NCBI RefSeq assembly: GCF_900115755.1
Contig: NZ_FOXQ01000004.1
Coordinates: 282,324-346,323 of the forward strand
Length of the DNA: 64,000 nt
Source of the DNA: Parafilimonas terrae
Lineage (GTDB): Bacteria; Bacteroidota; Bacteroidia; Chitinophagales; Chitinophagaceae
Reading direction: 5' to 3'
Under the pieces are notes generated by a model. It ran no database searches and had not been told where the DNA came from. It worked only from the letters and a program-made list of their open reading frames with translations. Made by a program: the position numbers and the translations under genes. The stretch's first letter is position 1, and each line of letters begins with the position of its first letter. Below are positions 1 through 7,915 of this stretch, piece by piece.

Positions 1-60
1 TATACGCAAGTGTTATTAATTAAAGATGAAACGTAAAACTTCATGCTTTGCCGCCAACAA

Positions 61-89
61 AAAAGCCGCAAAAATTTTGCAGCTTTTTA
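61..89 (-). terminator. Rho-independent terminator of the tldE-like gene
   Basis: A hairpin with arms AAAAGCcGCAAAA and TTTTGCaGCTTTTT lies just past the stop codon at 110. On the minus strand it ends in a T run, as expected for the gene that finishes here. The T-rich flank on the other strand could make it bidirectional. Confidence 0.6.
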
Positions 90-109
90 TGTTGAAAAAT
101 GAATTGAAA

Positions 110-1447
110 TTATACCGCATCAGATAAAGAGCTGAACGTAAAGTCTCTTATTTTCATTGGCGGTATCAGGGCATGAATGCCAGATTCACCGCTCACCGTT
201 CTTTCAGGCACACCCAGCGCTTCAATATTATTAAGCATTATGATGGGGCTTTCGTTAAACCTGAAATTTTTTACAGGATATTTTACCTGCCCGTTTTCAA
301 TATAAAAAGTACCATCTCTTGTAAGCCCGGTTTGCAATACGGTTTGCGGATCCACTTCGCGTATATACCAAAGCCGTGTAACGAGTATGCCCTTTTCTGT
401 GCCTTTAATTAATTCTTCCAGCGATTGGGTGCCGCCTTCCATTATAACCGCATCAGGCTGCGGCACTGCTTTCACCCCTTGTTTCTGCGCCCAGTAACGC
501 GAATAAAATAAGTTCTTCATTACACCTTTATCCACCCAGGTTATTTTTTCCTGGGGCCTGCCATCTCCGGCCCATGTGCTTGTGGGAAGATCGGGATTCC
601 ACGGGTCTGAATAAATGGTTACACGTTCATCCACCAGTTTTTCCCCAAGCCTCGTACCGCCGCCTGCTTTGCTCATAAAACTCCTGCCTTCATCGGCGCT
701 TCTTCCATCCATATTAAAAAACATGGTTTCGAGCAAAACAATAGCCGCTGTTGGTTCAAGTATCACGGTATATTTTCCGGGCTCCAGCGCTTTGGCATCA
801 ACTGAACCTGCCGCTTTCTTTGCCGCCACTGTGGTAAGGCTTTTTACATCCAGCTTTGAAACATCATTATACCCCTTTGAAGCATAGCCGGAGCCTTTGC
901 CATCCTGCGTGCGTAATGTGAGATTAAAATTTATATTGGTGGCAGTGTTATAAGCAAACAAACCTTTTGAGTTCATCATGGCAGAATAACCTGCGCTGTT
1001 TTCCAAAAAACCTGCGGCAATTAAATTATTGTCTTTTGAAATTTGCAGGCTGTCTCCAACCGCATCAGTCCTGAATTTGGGATCGATGGCGGCTGTTGTT
1101 TCTACATAAGTTTTTGAGGGCGCAGTATATTGCTGAGGCCCGAGAATTGAAACATATTCAGGGTTTTCCGGTGCAAGCTGTGCCAGCTCTTCAGAACGCC
1201 TTACCACTTTTTCCAGCGAAGCATCATCAAACTCATTAATAGTTGCCACACCAAGTTTTTTTCCGTAAGCAGAACTTACAACAAGCGTACTTTGCGTAAT
1301 GCCGCCGCTTGTTGATACGGCGTTGCGTGCATAACGGATATTACCCCCATCGCTGCTGCCGATATTTACCTCACACTCATCTGCTTTTGAATAGCTTAAT
1401 ACTTTTTGTAAAAGTGTTTTTGCTTCCTGTTCTGTAAGTATTGCCAT
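110..1447 (-). CDS. TldD/PmbA family protein, TldE-like subunit
   Basis: This 445-residue protein has the length and pattern of PmbA/TldE, the non-catalytic partner of the TldD metalloprotease. In other bacteria the TldD/TldE pair degrades unfolded peptides and matures small peptides. No HExxxH zinc motif is visible, which fits the TldE role; its neighbour at 1577-3211 has that motif. The two genes run in the same direction 129 bp apart, with the TldD-like gene first, so they are probably co-transcribed and form a heterodimer. There is no signal peptide, whereas the partner begins with a Tat-like leader, so the two may not share a compartment unless that leader is inactive. The ATG at 1447 is the natural start. 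Family call is confident; substrate is unknown. Confidence 0.88.
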   Translation of the reverse strand: MAILTEQEAKTLLQKVLSYSKADECEVNIGSSDGGNIRYARNAVSTSGGITQSTLVVSSAYGKKLGVATINEFDDASLEKVVRRSEELAQLAPENPEYVSILGPQQYTAPSKTYVETTAAIDPKFRTDAVGDSLQISKDNNLIAAGFLENSAGYSAMMNSKGLFAYNTATNINFNLTLRTQDGKGSGYASKGYNDVSKLDVKSLTTVAAKKAAGSVDAKALEPGKYTVILEPTAAIVLLETMFFNMDGRSADEGRSFMSKAGGGTRLGEKLVDERVTIYSDPWNPDLPTSTWAGDGRPQEKITWVDKGVMKNLFYSRYWAQKQGVKAVPQPDAVIMEGGTQSLEELIKGTEKGILVTRLWYIREVDPQTVLQTGLTRDGTFYIENGQVKYPVKNFRFNESPIIMLNNIEALGVPERTVSGESGIHALIPPMKIRDFTFSSLSDAV

Positions 1448-1526
1448 ATTAAAATGTTTTGTCCCCGTAAAAATTTATCTCGTACAGGGATATACATAAA
1501 TTTTGTTTGTTGAATTTCTAATTCCA

Positions 1527-1569
1527 TTCTTTACATTTCAACTTATCAACCTGTCAACTAATCAACTTC
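1527..1569. repeat. Short direct repeats rich in ATCAAC/GTCAAC
   Basis: The spacer between the two protease genes holds several tandem, imperfect units of about 10 bases ending in CAAC (for example TTATCAAC, CTGTCAAC, TAATCAAC). It is low-complexity intergenic sequence and no function is evident. Confidence 0.45.
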
Positions 1570-1576
1570 ATCCCTG

Positions 1577-3211
1577 CTATATCTTCCTCGCCGTATTAAT
1601 TACGTTCACGCCGTTAAACCTTGCAGTGGATGCGCCATGCGATACGGCGCTTGATTGCGGTGGCTGGCCTTTACCATCAAAGAAAGACCCGCCAAGGCGA
1701 TAATCCTTTTCATCGGCAACAGCTACGCATGAATTCCAGAATTCCTGCGTGTTGCTTTGATAAGCTACATCTTTCAGCATGCCCGCAATTTTTCCATCTT
1801 TTATTTCATAAAACAACTGGCCGCCAAACTGGAAATTGTAGCGCTGCTGATCAATAGAAAAAGAGCCATCGCCAATTATATAAATGCCTTTCTCTACATT
1901 TTTTATCATATCGGCAACAGCCAGCGGCGATTTGCCGGGAGCAAGTGATACATTGGGCATACGCTGAAACTGAACAGAACTCCAGTTGTCTGCATAACAA
2001 CAACCCTGTGATGCATTCAGGCCAAGTATATGCGCCTGGTCGCGTATGGTTTGATAATTTACAAGAACACCTTCTTTTATCAAATCCCATTCCTGGGTGG
2101 CTACACCTTCATCATCATAACCAACAGCGCCAAGGGAGCCGGGTTGTTTTTTATCTGCAAAAATATTTACGTTATTACTGCCGAATTTAAAGTTCTTCGA
2201 TTGCCATTTATCCAATGTAAGAAAGCTTGTTCCTGCAAAGTTGGCTTCATAACCCAGCACACGGTCAAGCTCTGTGGGATGGCCAACAGATTCATGAATG
2301 GTTAGCCATAAGTGTGAAGGATCGAGAATAAGGTCATATTTGCCGGCTTCAACAGATTTTGCTTTTATTTTTTCGCCAGCCTGCTGACCGCCAAGCTTTG
2401 CATCTTCAATCATATCATACCTGTTACGGTATAAAGTGGTTTGGCTGCTGATCTTTTCTGCCGCTGACGGCATCACGTATTCATAGCCCATGCCCCGCGG
2501 CGCACTTAATGCATTGCGGGTTTCAAACTTACCGGTTGTTGCATCAATCTTTGTGATAAAAAATGTTGGCCATATACGGTGAATATCCTGGTCTATATAA
2601 CTGCCATCTGTTGATGCAAAATATTTCTGTTCGTTTACCAAAAACAAAATAGAGTTGATGTAGTTAGCTCCTGCCTGCATTGCTGCCGAATTCACGCCCA
2701 TTAGCAAATCAACTTTTTCTTTAACCGGCACTTCAAATGCATTTTTTTCAATCGGCGTTTTCCAGCTTACTTCACCAAAACCTTTTTGCGGTGCAAGCTG
2801 CACAGGTTCGGTAAGCAACCTTGCATTTTCTTTTGCGATGGACACTGCAAGCTCTGCTGCTTTGGCAATGCTGTCTTTATCCATATTATCCGTAGCGGCA
2901 AAGCCCCAGCTCCCGTTAGCAATAACACGAACGCCAATGCCATACGACTCAGTGTTTACAATGTTCTGCACCTTGTCTTCGCGGGTTACCACAAACTGGT
3001 TAAGATAACGGCCAATGCGCACATCTGTATAGGTGGCGCCTTTGCTGCGGGCTGCATTTAATGCAACGTCGGCCAGTTGTTTTTTGAGCGCCACATCGCC
3101 CGGGTCCCATGGCCTGTCGAGTGGTACCGCATTACCGACTATAGGTATGTTGGCAAGCATAGAAGCTCCAACACCCATGCCGGCAATCTGTAAAAAATTT
3201 CTGCGTTTCAA
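1577..3211 (-). CDS. TldD family metalloprotease with Tat-like leader
   Basis: A 544-residue TldD-like zinc protease. The HExxGH motif (HESVGH) is at about residues 306-311, where TldD proteins bind zinc, and it is followed by a conserved ELDR stretch. The N-terminus MKRRNFLQIAG is a twin-arginine-like leader followed by a small hydrophobic stretch, so export by Tat is likely. That would set it apart from the cytoplasmic E. coli TldD. The protein is about 60 residues longer than E. coli TldD, partly because of this leader. It lies upstream of the TldE-like gene in the same direction, so a two-gene operon is likely. The family assignment is strong; export is inferred from the leader only. Confidence 0.9.
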   Translation of the reverse strand: MKRRNFLQIAGMGVGASMLANIPIVGNAVPLDRPWDPGDVALKKQLADVALNAARSKGATYTDVRIGRYLNQFVVTREDKVQNIVNTESYGIGVRVIANGSWGFAATDNMDKDSIAKAAELAVSIAKENARLLTEPVQLAPQKGFGEVSWKTPIEKNAFEVPVKEKVDLLMGVNSAAMQAGANYINSILFLVNEQKYFASTDGSYIDQDIHRIWPTFFITKIDATTGKFETRNALSAPRGMGYEYVMPSAAEKISSQTTLYRNRYDMIEDAKLGGQQAGEKIKAKSVEAGKYDLILDPSHLWLTIHESVGHPTELDRVLGYEANFAGTSFLTLDKWQSKNFKFGSNNVNIFADKKQPGSLGAVGYDDEGVATQEWDLIKEGVLVNYQTIRDQAHILGLNASQGCCYADNWSSVQFQRMPNVSLAPGKSPLAVADMIKNVEKGIYIIGDGSFSIDQQRYNFQFGGQLFYEIKDGKIAGMLKDVAYQSNTQEFWNSCVAVADEKDYRLGGSFFDGKGQPPQSSAVSHGASTARFNGVNVINTARKI

Positions 3212-3404
3212 GTGGAATTATTTTGAGGTGAAAAATAGTTATGTCTCTTTAGCTGTAAGTTTTAATGATAGCAATTTAAGCAGGGATTAATATTATCACT
3301 AAAATTTTTGATGAAAGGTTGCTGACTTATTTTTTGGGGCGAGGAACCAGCTGCTGTAATAAAAGTTGTCATTTTCTTACAGATCCAAACTTAAAATAAT
3401 TAAA

Positions 3405-3430
3405 AAAGAAGCCCATATAAAGGCTTCTTT
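3405..3430 (-). terminator. Rho-independent terminator of the SatP-like gene
   Basis: An 8-bp perfect stem, AAGAAGCC with GGCTTCTT, encloses an 8-base loop and is followed on the minus strand by a run of T. It sits 20 bases beyond the stop of the gene ending at 3451. Confidence 0.75.
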
Positions 3431-3450
3431 ATAGCAAAAGAAATTTTGTA

Positions 3451-4047
3451 TTACAGCGGAAAAACCTTCCTGCCATGCACTTCGTTTATAACCTGCGCAA
3501 CGCAACCATAGAATGCAGCGCCACCGCATACAATACCTTCGTAACCAGCAATTGTGTGCAAAGATTTATTGCCGGTAAAATCGCCCAAAGCCAGCAGGAA
3601 AAACAATATGGTAAGTGTAAAGAAAACCACCTGCAATAAACGGTTAAGTTTTAATGTGCCGATAAACATAAAAAGCGTGAAGATGCCCCATAATAATAAA
3701 TACCATGCAACTGCCGTTTCGCTGGATTTGTATTCCGCACCAAAAGATGTTTTAGGTATAAGCCATAAAGCAACCAGCGATAACCAGAAAGCGCCATAAG
3801 CTGTAAATGCCGTTGCGCCAAATGTGTTGTTCTTTTTCCATTCCTGCAGGCCTGCGAATATTTGTGCAATGCCACCCATAAAAATGCCCATACCCATTAT
3901 CATGCTGTCAAGCTCGTAAATGCCCGCATTATGAATGTTGAGTAAAATAGTAGTCATGCCAAAGCCAAGAAGGCCAAGCGGCGCAGGATTGCCTGTTGTG
4001 TCTTTAATGATAATTGTTTTTGGAGAAACATCGTTAGTTGAATTCAT
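3451..4047 (-). CDS. Acetate uptake transporter, GPR1/FUN34/YaaH (SatP) family
   Basis: This 198-residue inner-membrane protein shows six hydrophobic segments and the signature [14 protein letters not shown] near residue 21, the NPAPLGL motif of SatP/Ato proteins. Members take up acetate, and some take succinate, together with protons. Size matches the family. The gene stands alone, with its own terminator downstream and a 362-bp spacer upstream shared with a divergent Crp/Fnr gene. That arrangement makes control by the regulator possible, but I see no clear binding site in the spacer. Family call is confident; acetate as substrate is from family knowledge. Confidence 0.9.
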   Translation of the reverse strand: MNSTNDVSPKTIIIKDTTGNPAPLGLLGFGMTTILLNIHNAGIYELDSMIMGMGIFMGGIAQIFAGLQEWKKNNTFGATAFTAYGAFWLSLVALWLIPKTSFGAEYKSSETAVAWYLLLWGIFTLFMFIGTLKLNRLLQVVFFTLTILFFLLALGDFTGNKSLHTIAGYEGIVCGGAAFYGCVAQVINEVHGRKVFPL

Positions 4048-4409
4048 GCAGCAAGTTTAAAAGATTAAAAATAAAGGTTTAAAAATAACGAGGAAGTTTA
4101 AAATTGAGCATCATCAGCCAAACAACTTAAAAAATATTTGTGGAATGTGGTATGCATTTATTTTAAACTGAAGTAATGAACGTTTAAAAACGCGGCAATT
4201 TAAGCCTTGTGGCATGTTTGGCATTTCTCACCTGCTATTCATCAAAATAATTCGGAATAAACTTTGGTAATAAGAAATAGAAACTACTTTGAATAACTGA
4301 GGCTTAGCAGTGCTGAGATTAAAGCTGGGTAAGGGTTTAGGCAAACCATTTAATTGCTTATAAAGCTTGCACTACTGTTTAAGCAACTAACTAAACTGTA
4401 AAGATTGAC
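4048..4409. other. Divergent intergenic region, no gene seen
   Basis: This 362-bp AT-rich spacer separates the SatP-like gene (minus) from the Crp/Fnr gene (plus) and must hold both promoters. I found no credible small ORF, RNA gene or palindromic operator in it. Confidence 0.5.
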
Positions 4410-4985
4410 ATGTTTGAAAATTTAATTAAAAACCTTAACAGCTATCTGAATTTTACTGATGAAGAATTAACCTTTTTCCTTTCACTTTTCGTATACAAAA
4501 AGGTGAAAAAGTATGATTATATTATAAAAGCCGGAGAAATTTGCCACTATGTTGCTTATGTGAATAAAGGATTGTTCCGTTATTATTTTACAGCGGGCAA
4601 TAAAGAGCATACCACACGCATATTTTTAGAGGATTCATGGACGGGCGATTATGTTTCATTCTTATGCCGCAGGGAATCTGTGGTTAACATTGAAGCGCTT
4701 GAAGATTCCGAACTATTCATGCTGAATTATGAATCCATCCAAAGGGCCTATGATAAGGCTAAAACCTTTGAACGCTTTGGCAGGCTGATAGCCGAATCAC
4801 TGTTTATTGATATCGTTAGCAGGAATACGAACTTCCTGAGGAAAACACCAGAAGAACGATACCTTGATATGCTGGAACAAACGCCACAAATATTCAACAG
4901 GGTTTCTCTTAAATACATAGCGTCTATCATTGGTATTGAACCTGAAAGCCTCAGCCGCATAAGAAAAAGAACAGCCGGCAGATAA
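4410..4985 (+). CDS. Crp/Fnr family transcriptional regulator
   Basis: A 191-residue regulator with an N-terminal cyclic-nucleotide-binding-like beta barrel (about residues 20-120; segments such as KAGEICHYVAYVNKGLFRYY) and a C-terminal winged helix (about 155-188, with ESLSRIRKR as the recognition helix). This is the common Bacteroidota type, without the cysteine cluster of oxygen-sensing FNR. The effector cannot be read from the sequence. The 640-bp spacer downstream contains four FNR-geometry boxes, and it lies divergently from a SatP-like transporter. Both are candidate targets, which is inference. Start ATG at 4410 fits the family length. A second member of the family lies at 43732. Confidence 0.9.
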   Translation: MFENLIKNLNSYLNFTDEELTFFLSLFVYKKVKKYDYIIKAGEICHYVAYVNKGLFRYYFTAGNKEHTTRIFLEDSWTGDYVSFLCRRESVVNIEALEDSELFMLNYESIQRAYDKAKTFERFGRLIAESLFIDIVSRNTNFLRKTPEERYLDMLEQTPQIFNRVSLKYIASIIGIEPESLSRIRKRTAGR

Positions 4986-4986
4986 T

Positions 4987-5033
4987 CTTAACCAACATCA
5001 ATATTTCCGGTTTATTTCTTAACCAACGTTAAG
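4987..5033. promoter_or_regulatory. First pair of FNR-like boxes
   Basis: Two 16-bp motifs start 31 bp apart: CTTAAC-CAAC-ATCAAT at 4987-5002 and the perfect palindrome CTTAAC-CAAC-GTTAAG at 5018-5033. The inner TTAAC-N4-GTTAA/ATCAA layout has the 5+4+5 geometry of FNR sites (TTGAT-N4-ATCAA). The second box is centred about 43 bp before the start predicted from TACATTTG at 5056-5063, which is the usual position of a class II activator. Confidence 0.45.
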
Positions 5034-5055
5034 TGCAAAACAACGCTTTGCATTT

Positions 5056-5063
5056 TACATTTG
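5056..5063 (+). promoter_or_regulatory. Possible -7 element, TACATTTG
   Basis: TACATTTG matches the Bacteroidota -7 consensus TAnnTTTG. No protein gene follows for over 500 bp, so if it is active it would make an untranslated or very short transcript. It stands 23 bp after the palindromic box at 5018-5033. Confidence 0.35.
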
Positions 5064-5239
5064 TGTTACCTATTTATACGGCCAGGACATTAAGTAATAA
5101 TATAAGGTTTATTATTACTCCCGTTTTTAAATCCGTTCCCCTGCTGGTCATACTGCCTTGTTGCAAGCAATTAATAAACTCTAACTAAAAGTTATGTGGA
5201 ATCAATTACACGGAATCTAACAGCAGCAAGGTTTTCAGG

Positions 5240-5286
5240 CTTAACACAGGTTAAGTTTTGAAATTTATTTCTTAACAAACATCAAG
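5240..5286. promoter_or_regulatory. Second pair of FNR-like boxes
   Basis: A second pair has the same 31-bp start-to-start spacing: the perfect palindrome CTTAAC-ACAG-GTTAAG at 5240-5255 and CTTAAC-AAAC-ATCAAG at 5271-5286. In this pair the perfect palindrome comes first, the reverse of the first pair. No obvious -7 element follows on the plus strand. Confidence 0.45.
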
Positions 5287-5629
5287 AAACATTCAATTAC
5301 GTTAATGAATTTATCAAATTAAAAACAGCCATCCTTATCAACAATATTCTATCAGAAAAAAAATCTTTAAAGGCCGTTGCAACATTATAGTCCCCGAAAT
5401 CACCTGCCATTTTCTTACTGTTTATGCATGCTGCATATACATTAACAGCATTCAAAACTGTCCATTATAATTGGTACTTATAATGCTTCAATGCCTAAAC
5501 CCTTTTTATATATCACAGGCGCAAAAATTAAATCATCTACGCCGCGTTCCAGCCTTTTTCCACCTGTGTTCATAATCTTATAATAGTACATATAATTTTC
5601 TGTTTGTAAATTGGGACAAACATATTTAT

Positions 5630-6103
5630 ATGCGATGGAGAAGATTTAACGGCGAAACCATTCACATGCCTATTAAATCGGCTGTGGAAGATGCCATCAA
5701 GCGCGAGCACGACAAAGGCGTGCATTTAAAAGTTTGCATTGGCACCGACAGCCAGGTAAAAGGCAGTGAAACGGAGTTTGCAACCGTAATTGTTTTTCTA
5801 CGGGAACACAGCGGTGGCTTTATGTTTATTCATAATGAAAAAACAAAGCAACGCTATAATATTAAAGAGCGCATGCTGGTTGAAGTGGCCAAAAGCATTG
5901 AAGTGGCTTATGAGCTTTGCAATCTTTTTATTCAGTATGATGTTGACATGGAAGTGCATGCTGACATTAATACCAATCCTCATTTTAAAAGCAATGATGC
6001 ATTGCGTGAAGCTATGGGTTATATTATGGGGATGGGCTTCGCTTTTAAAGCAAAGCCTGAAGCATTTGCCAGTAGCTGCTGCGCAGATAAAGCCTGCAAC
6101 TGA
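5630..6103 (+). CDS. YkuK family protein, ribonuclease H-like fold
   Basis: A 157-residue protein of the YkuK/DUF458 family, which has a ribonuclease H-like fold. The motif CIGTDSQV, with Asp at about residue 40, matches the conserved start of the fold, and HADINTNPHFKSN gives a second acidic segment. Biochemical function is not established for the family. The opening MRWRRFNG matches the usual N-terminus, which supports the ATG at 5630. The C-terminus ends in a cysteine-rich tail (SSCCADKACN) that could bind metal or form disulfides. It stands alone, convergent with the lipoprotein gene downstream. Confidence 0.82.
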   Translation: MRWRRFNGETIHMPIKSAVEDAIKREHDKGVHLKVCIGTDSQVKGSETEFATVIVFLREHSGGFMFIHNEKTKQRYNIKERMLVEVAKSIEVAYELCNLFIQYDVDMEVHADINTNPHFKSNDALREAMGYIMGMGFAFKAKPEAFASSCCADKACN

Positions 6104-6306
6104 TCATCTTTTCGTGCAATAAAGCACTGCAATAAATTACTTCACGTCTCCGGATGTTTTCCGGGGCTAATAATTCCTACGCCGCCAATTTCCTAAATCT
6201 ATACAGCCTTATCCGCTTTCTTTATCAAATAATCACTGAATATTAAGCATTGATTATTGCTTGTTTAAAACAATTATACTTCGCCTGAAAAATACCGGAT
6301 GTAACG

Positions 6307-7734
6307 CTATAAATTTATCTCACCTTCATTATCCCAGTTCTTCTTCACCGTTAATTTGCGCGGGAGGCGTATTACTATTTCAGGCTGGCGTTTAAGTTCA
6401 AAGCTGCCGGGCGTCCATGTAAGGTTTTTATCCTCATCATATAAAATGCGCAGTTCATAATCGCCGGGCTTGTATAGCTTGCGGTAAAACTCGGTGCTGG
6501 TTAATGCAGCCGAATCAACTACTTTATCATTTTGTGTAAACTGCAATACAGGGTTAAGGCTCAAATCAATTGTAGGGAAACGCAAACGCACACTTCCATA
6601 TTCACTTTCTGCTGCAGTTTGAAATTTAATGGTATCTGTTTTGGCCAGCATTTTACCGCTGCTGTCAACAAAAGCATCCGGCTGAATTACCAGCCTGAAA
6701 TACTCCCCTTCTTTCCACGGATATTCTACCGTGAATTTTTTAAATGAAGTATCTGCAACAATCCTGTAATTACTAAGCGGTTTAAAATTACTATCGGCCA
6801 AAATAATTTTAGACGAATCAAATGTAGCCAGCTTCTCCTGGAAATTTATATCAAGGTTGCTTAACAAATCCTGTCGCCCGTTTTCCATTGCCACAGCATA
6901 TTTTAGGGTTGTATCATTTCCTTTTTTTCTTGGTGGCTGGTTAGTTGATTGCTGTTGCCCAAAACCTTCGTTTTCTTTACCGGGCCTGTATTCATTATAG
7001 GCATATAACATAACAGGCTCCGCTGAAGTAACGCTATCGATTGTAACCGGTTCATCCAAAAAAGCAAACAGTTTCGTGCTGTCATCGTAACGCTTGGTAT
7101 AATCGTTGGGCAAAACATATACGGCATATTTGCCATAAGCCACATATTTAAAATTAAAACGGCCTGCACTATCGAGCGTGGTATAGTAATCAGGCCTGAG
7201 TTTTTTAACAGCAGAATCATTGAGGTTGCTATGCAGCACAACAATAAGCGTGGAATCAGATTTCCCTGTTTCAGCAAGCTGTACTTTGCCGCTTAACCGC
7301 CCATCTATAATATGATCACCGGTGGAAAAAACGTAAGTGAAATTTTTAGCAATATTGCCTTCGTTATTATCTTTTAAAGCCTTGCCAAAATTGATGGAAT
7401 AAGTGGTGTTTGGCTTAAGCGAATCTTTCAGCCGTATATTAATATCCTTTAAATGCGCCATTATAATCGGCGCTATTTCTGGATTTGGCGATACTACCAG
7501 GCTCGTTTGCACCGCCTGGTTATCTAACTGAATATATTCATTAAACGTAAGCGTTATCCTGTTGTTTTTAAAATTAAGCGCTGAATCTTTAGGCGTTGCA
7601 GCAACCAATACCGGCGGCAATGAATCCCTTGGTCCGCCCGTTGGCGGAATAATGTTGGCACAGGATGTTAATGTCTGAACCTGGATTTGTAGGATGGATA
7701 AGATTATAAGGAAACTTAAAAAATTTCTTTTCAT
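6307..7734 (-). CDS. Lipoprotein with N-terminal Ig-like (SbsA/Big_5) domain
   Basis: A 475-residue protein that starts with a lipoprotein signal; the lipobox LTSC places the acylated cysteine at residue 25. Next comes a bacterial Ig-like domain (about residues 38-135) with the typical run of PPVLVAATPKDSALNF and ITLTFNEYI. A beta-rich middle resembling carboxypeptidase-like repeats and a second Ig-like unit follow. Such proteins are common, uncharacterised cell-envelope proteins of Bacteroidota. Start codon and promoter lie in the 181-bp spacer shared with the divergent addA-like gene, which also holds an inverted-repeat element. The exact role is unknown. Confidence 0.85.
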   Translation of the reverse strand: MKRNFLSFLIILSILQIQVQTLTSCANIIPPTGGPRDSLPPVLVAATPKDSALNFKNNRITLTFNEYIQLDNQAVQTSLVVSPNPEIAPIIMAHLKDINIRLKDSLKPNTTYSINFGKALKDNNEGNIAKNFTYVFSTGDHIIDGRLSGKVQLAETGKSDSTLIVVLHSNLNDSAVKKLRPDYYTTLDSAGRFNFKYVAYGKYAVYVLPNDYTKRYDDSTKLFAFLDEPVTIDSVTSAEPVMLYAYNEYRPGKENEGFGQQQSTNQPPRKKGNDTTLKYAVAMENGRQDLLSNLDINFQEKLATFDSSKIILADSNFKPLSNYRIVADTSFKKFTVEYPWKEGEYFRLVIQPDAFVDSSGKMLAKTDTIKFQTAAESEYGSVRLRFPTIDLSLNPVLQFTQNDKVVDSAALTSTEFYRKLYKPGDYELRILYDEDKNLTWTPGSFELKRQPEIVIRLPRKLTVKKNWDNEGEINL

Positions 7735-7799
7735 GTGATTGCTGAAAATACAAACATAGGATGTTTAAAATTGCAAGCTTCCTAATAATCCGATAAATT

Positions 7800-7901
7800 G
7801 TCTGAACCGGGATTAATGGGATTTAGGGATTAACCGGATTATAACGATGCTTTCATTGTAATCCTGCAAATCTTATAATTTATAAAAATCCCGGTTCAGA
7901 C
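7800..7901. repeat. Inverted-repeat element with GGATT/AATCC pattern
   Basis: A perfect 15-bp inverted repeat, GTCTGAACCGGGATT at 7800-7814 and its complement at 7887-7901, bounds a 102-bp element. The left half repeats GGATT or GATT about every 10 bases and the right half carries AATCC-type units, so the transcript could fold into a long hairpin. It ends 14 bases before the addA-like start codon. A more diverged relative lies at 20325-20411. Confidence 0.65.
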
Positions 7902-7915
7902 TATTTTTACACTTC

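Larger units (their letters stand above)
4986..5629. other. Long intergenic region with FNR-like boxes
   Basis: This 644-bp spacer contains no convincing protein gene. It holds four copies of a 16-bp motif with FNR-type half-site spacing (listed separately), a -7-like TACATTTG at 5056-5063, and a weak reverse-strand ORF of 37 codons at 5478-5591. A regulatory region or an unrecognised small RNA is possible. Confidence 0.5.

Noticed and set aside
6120..6170. Terminator between the YkuK gene and the Ig-like lipoprotein gene
   Set aside because: CCGGA-TGTTT-TCCGG is a five-pair stem with no T run on either strand.
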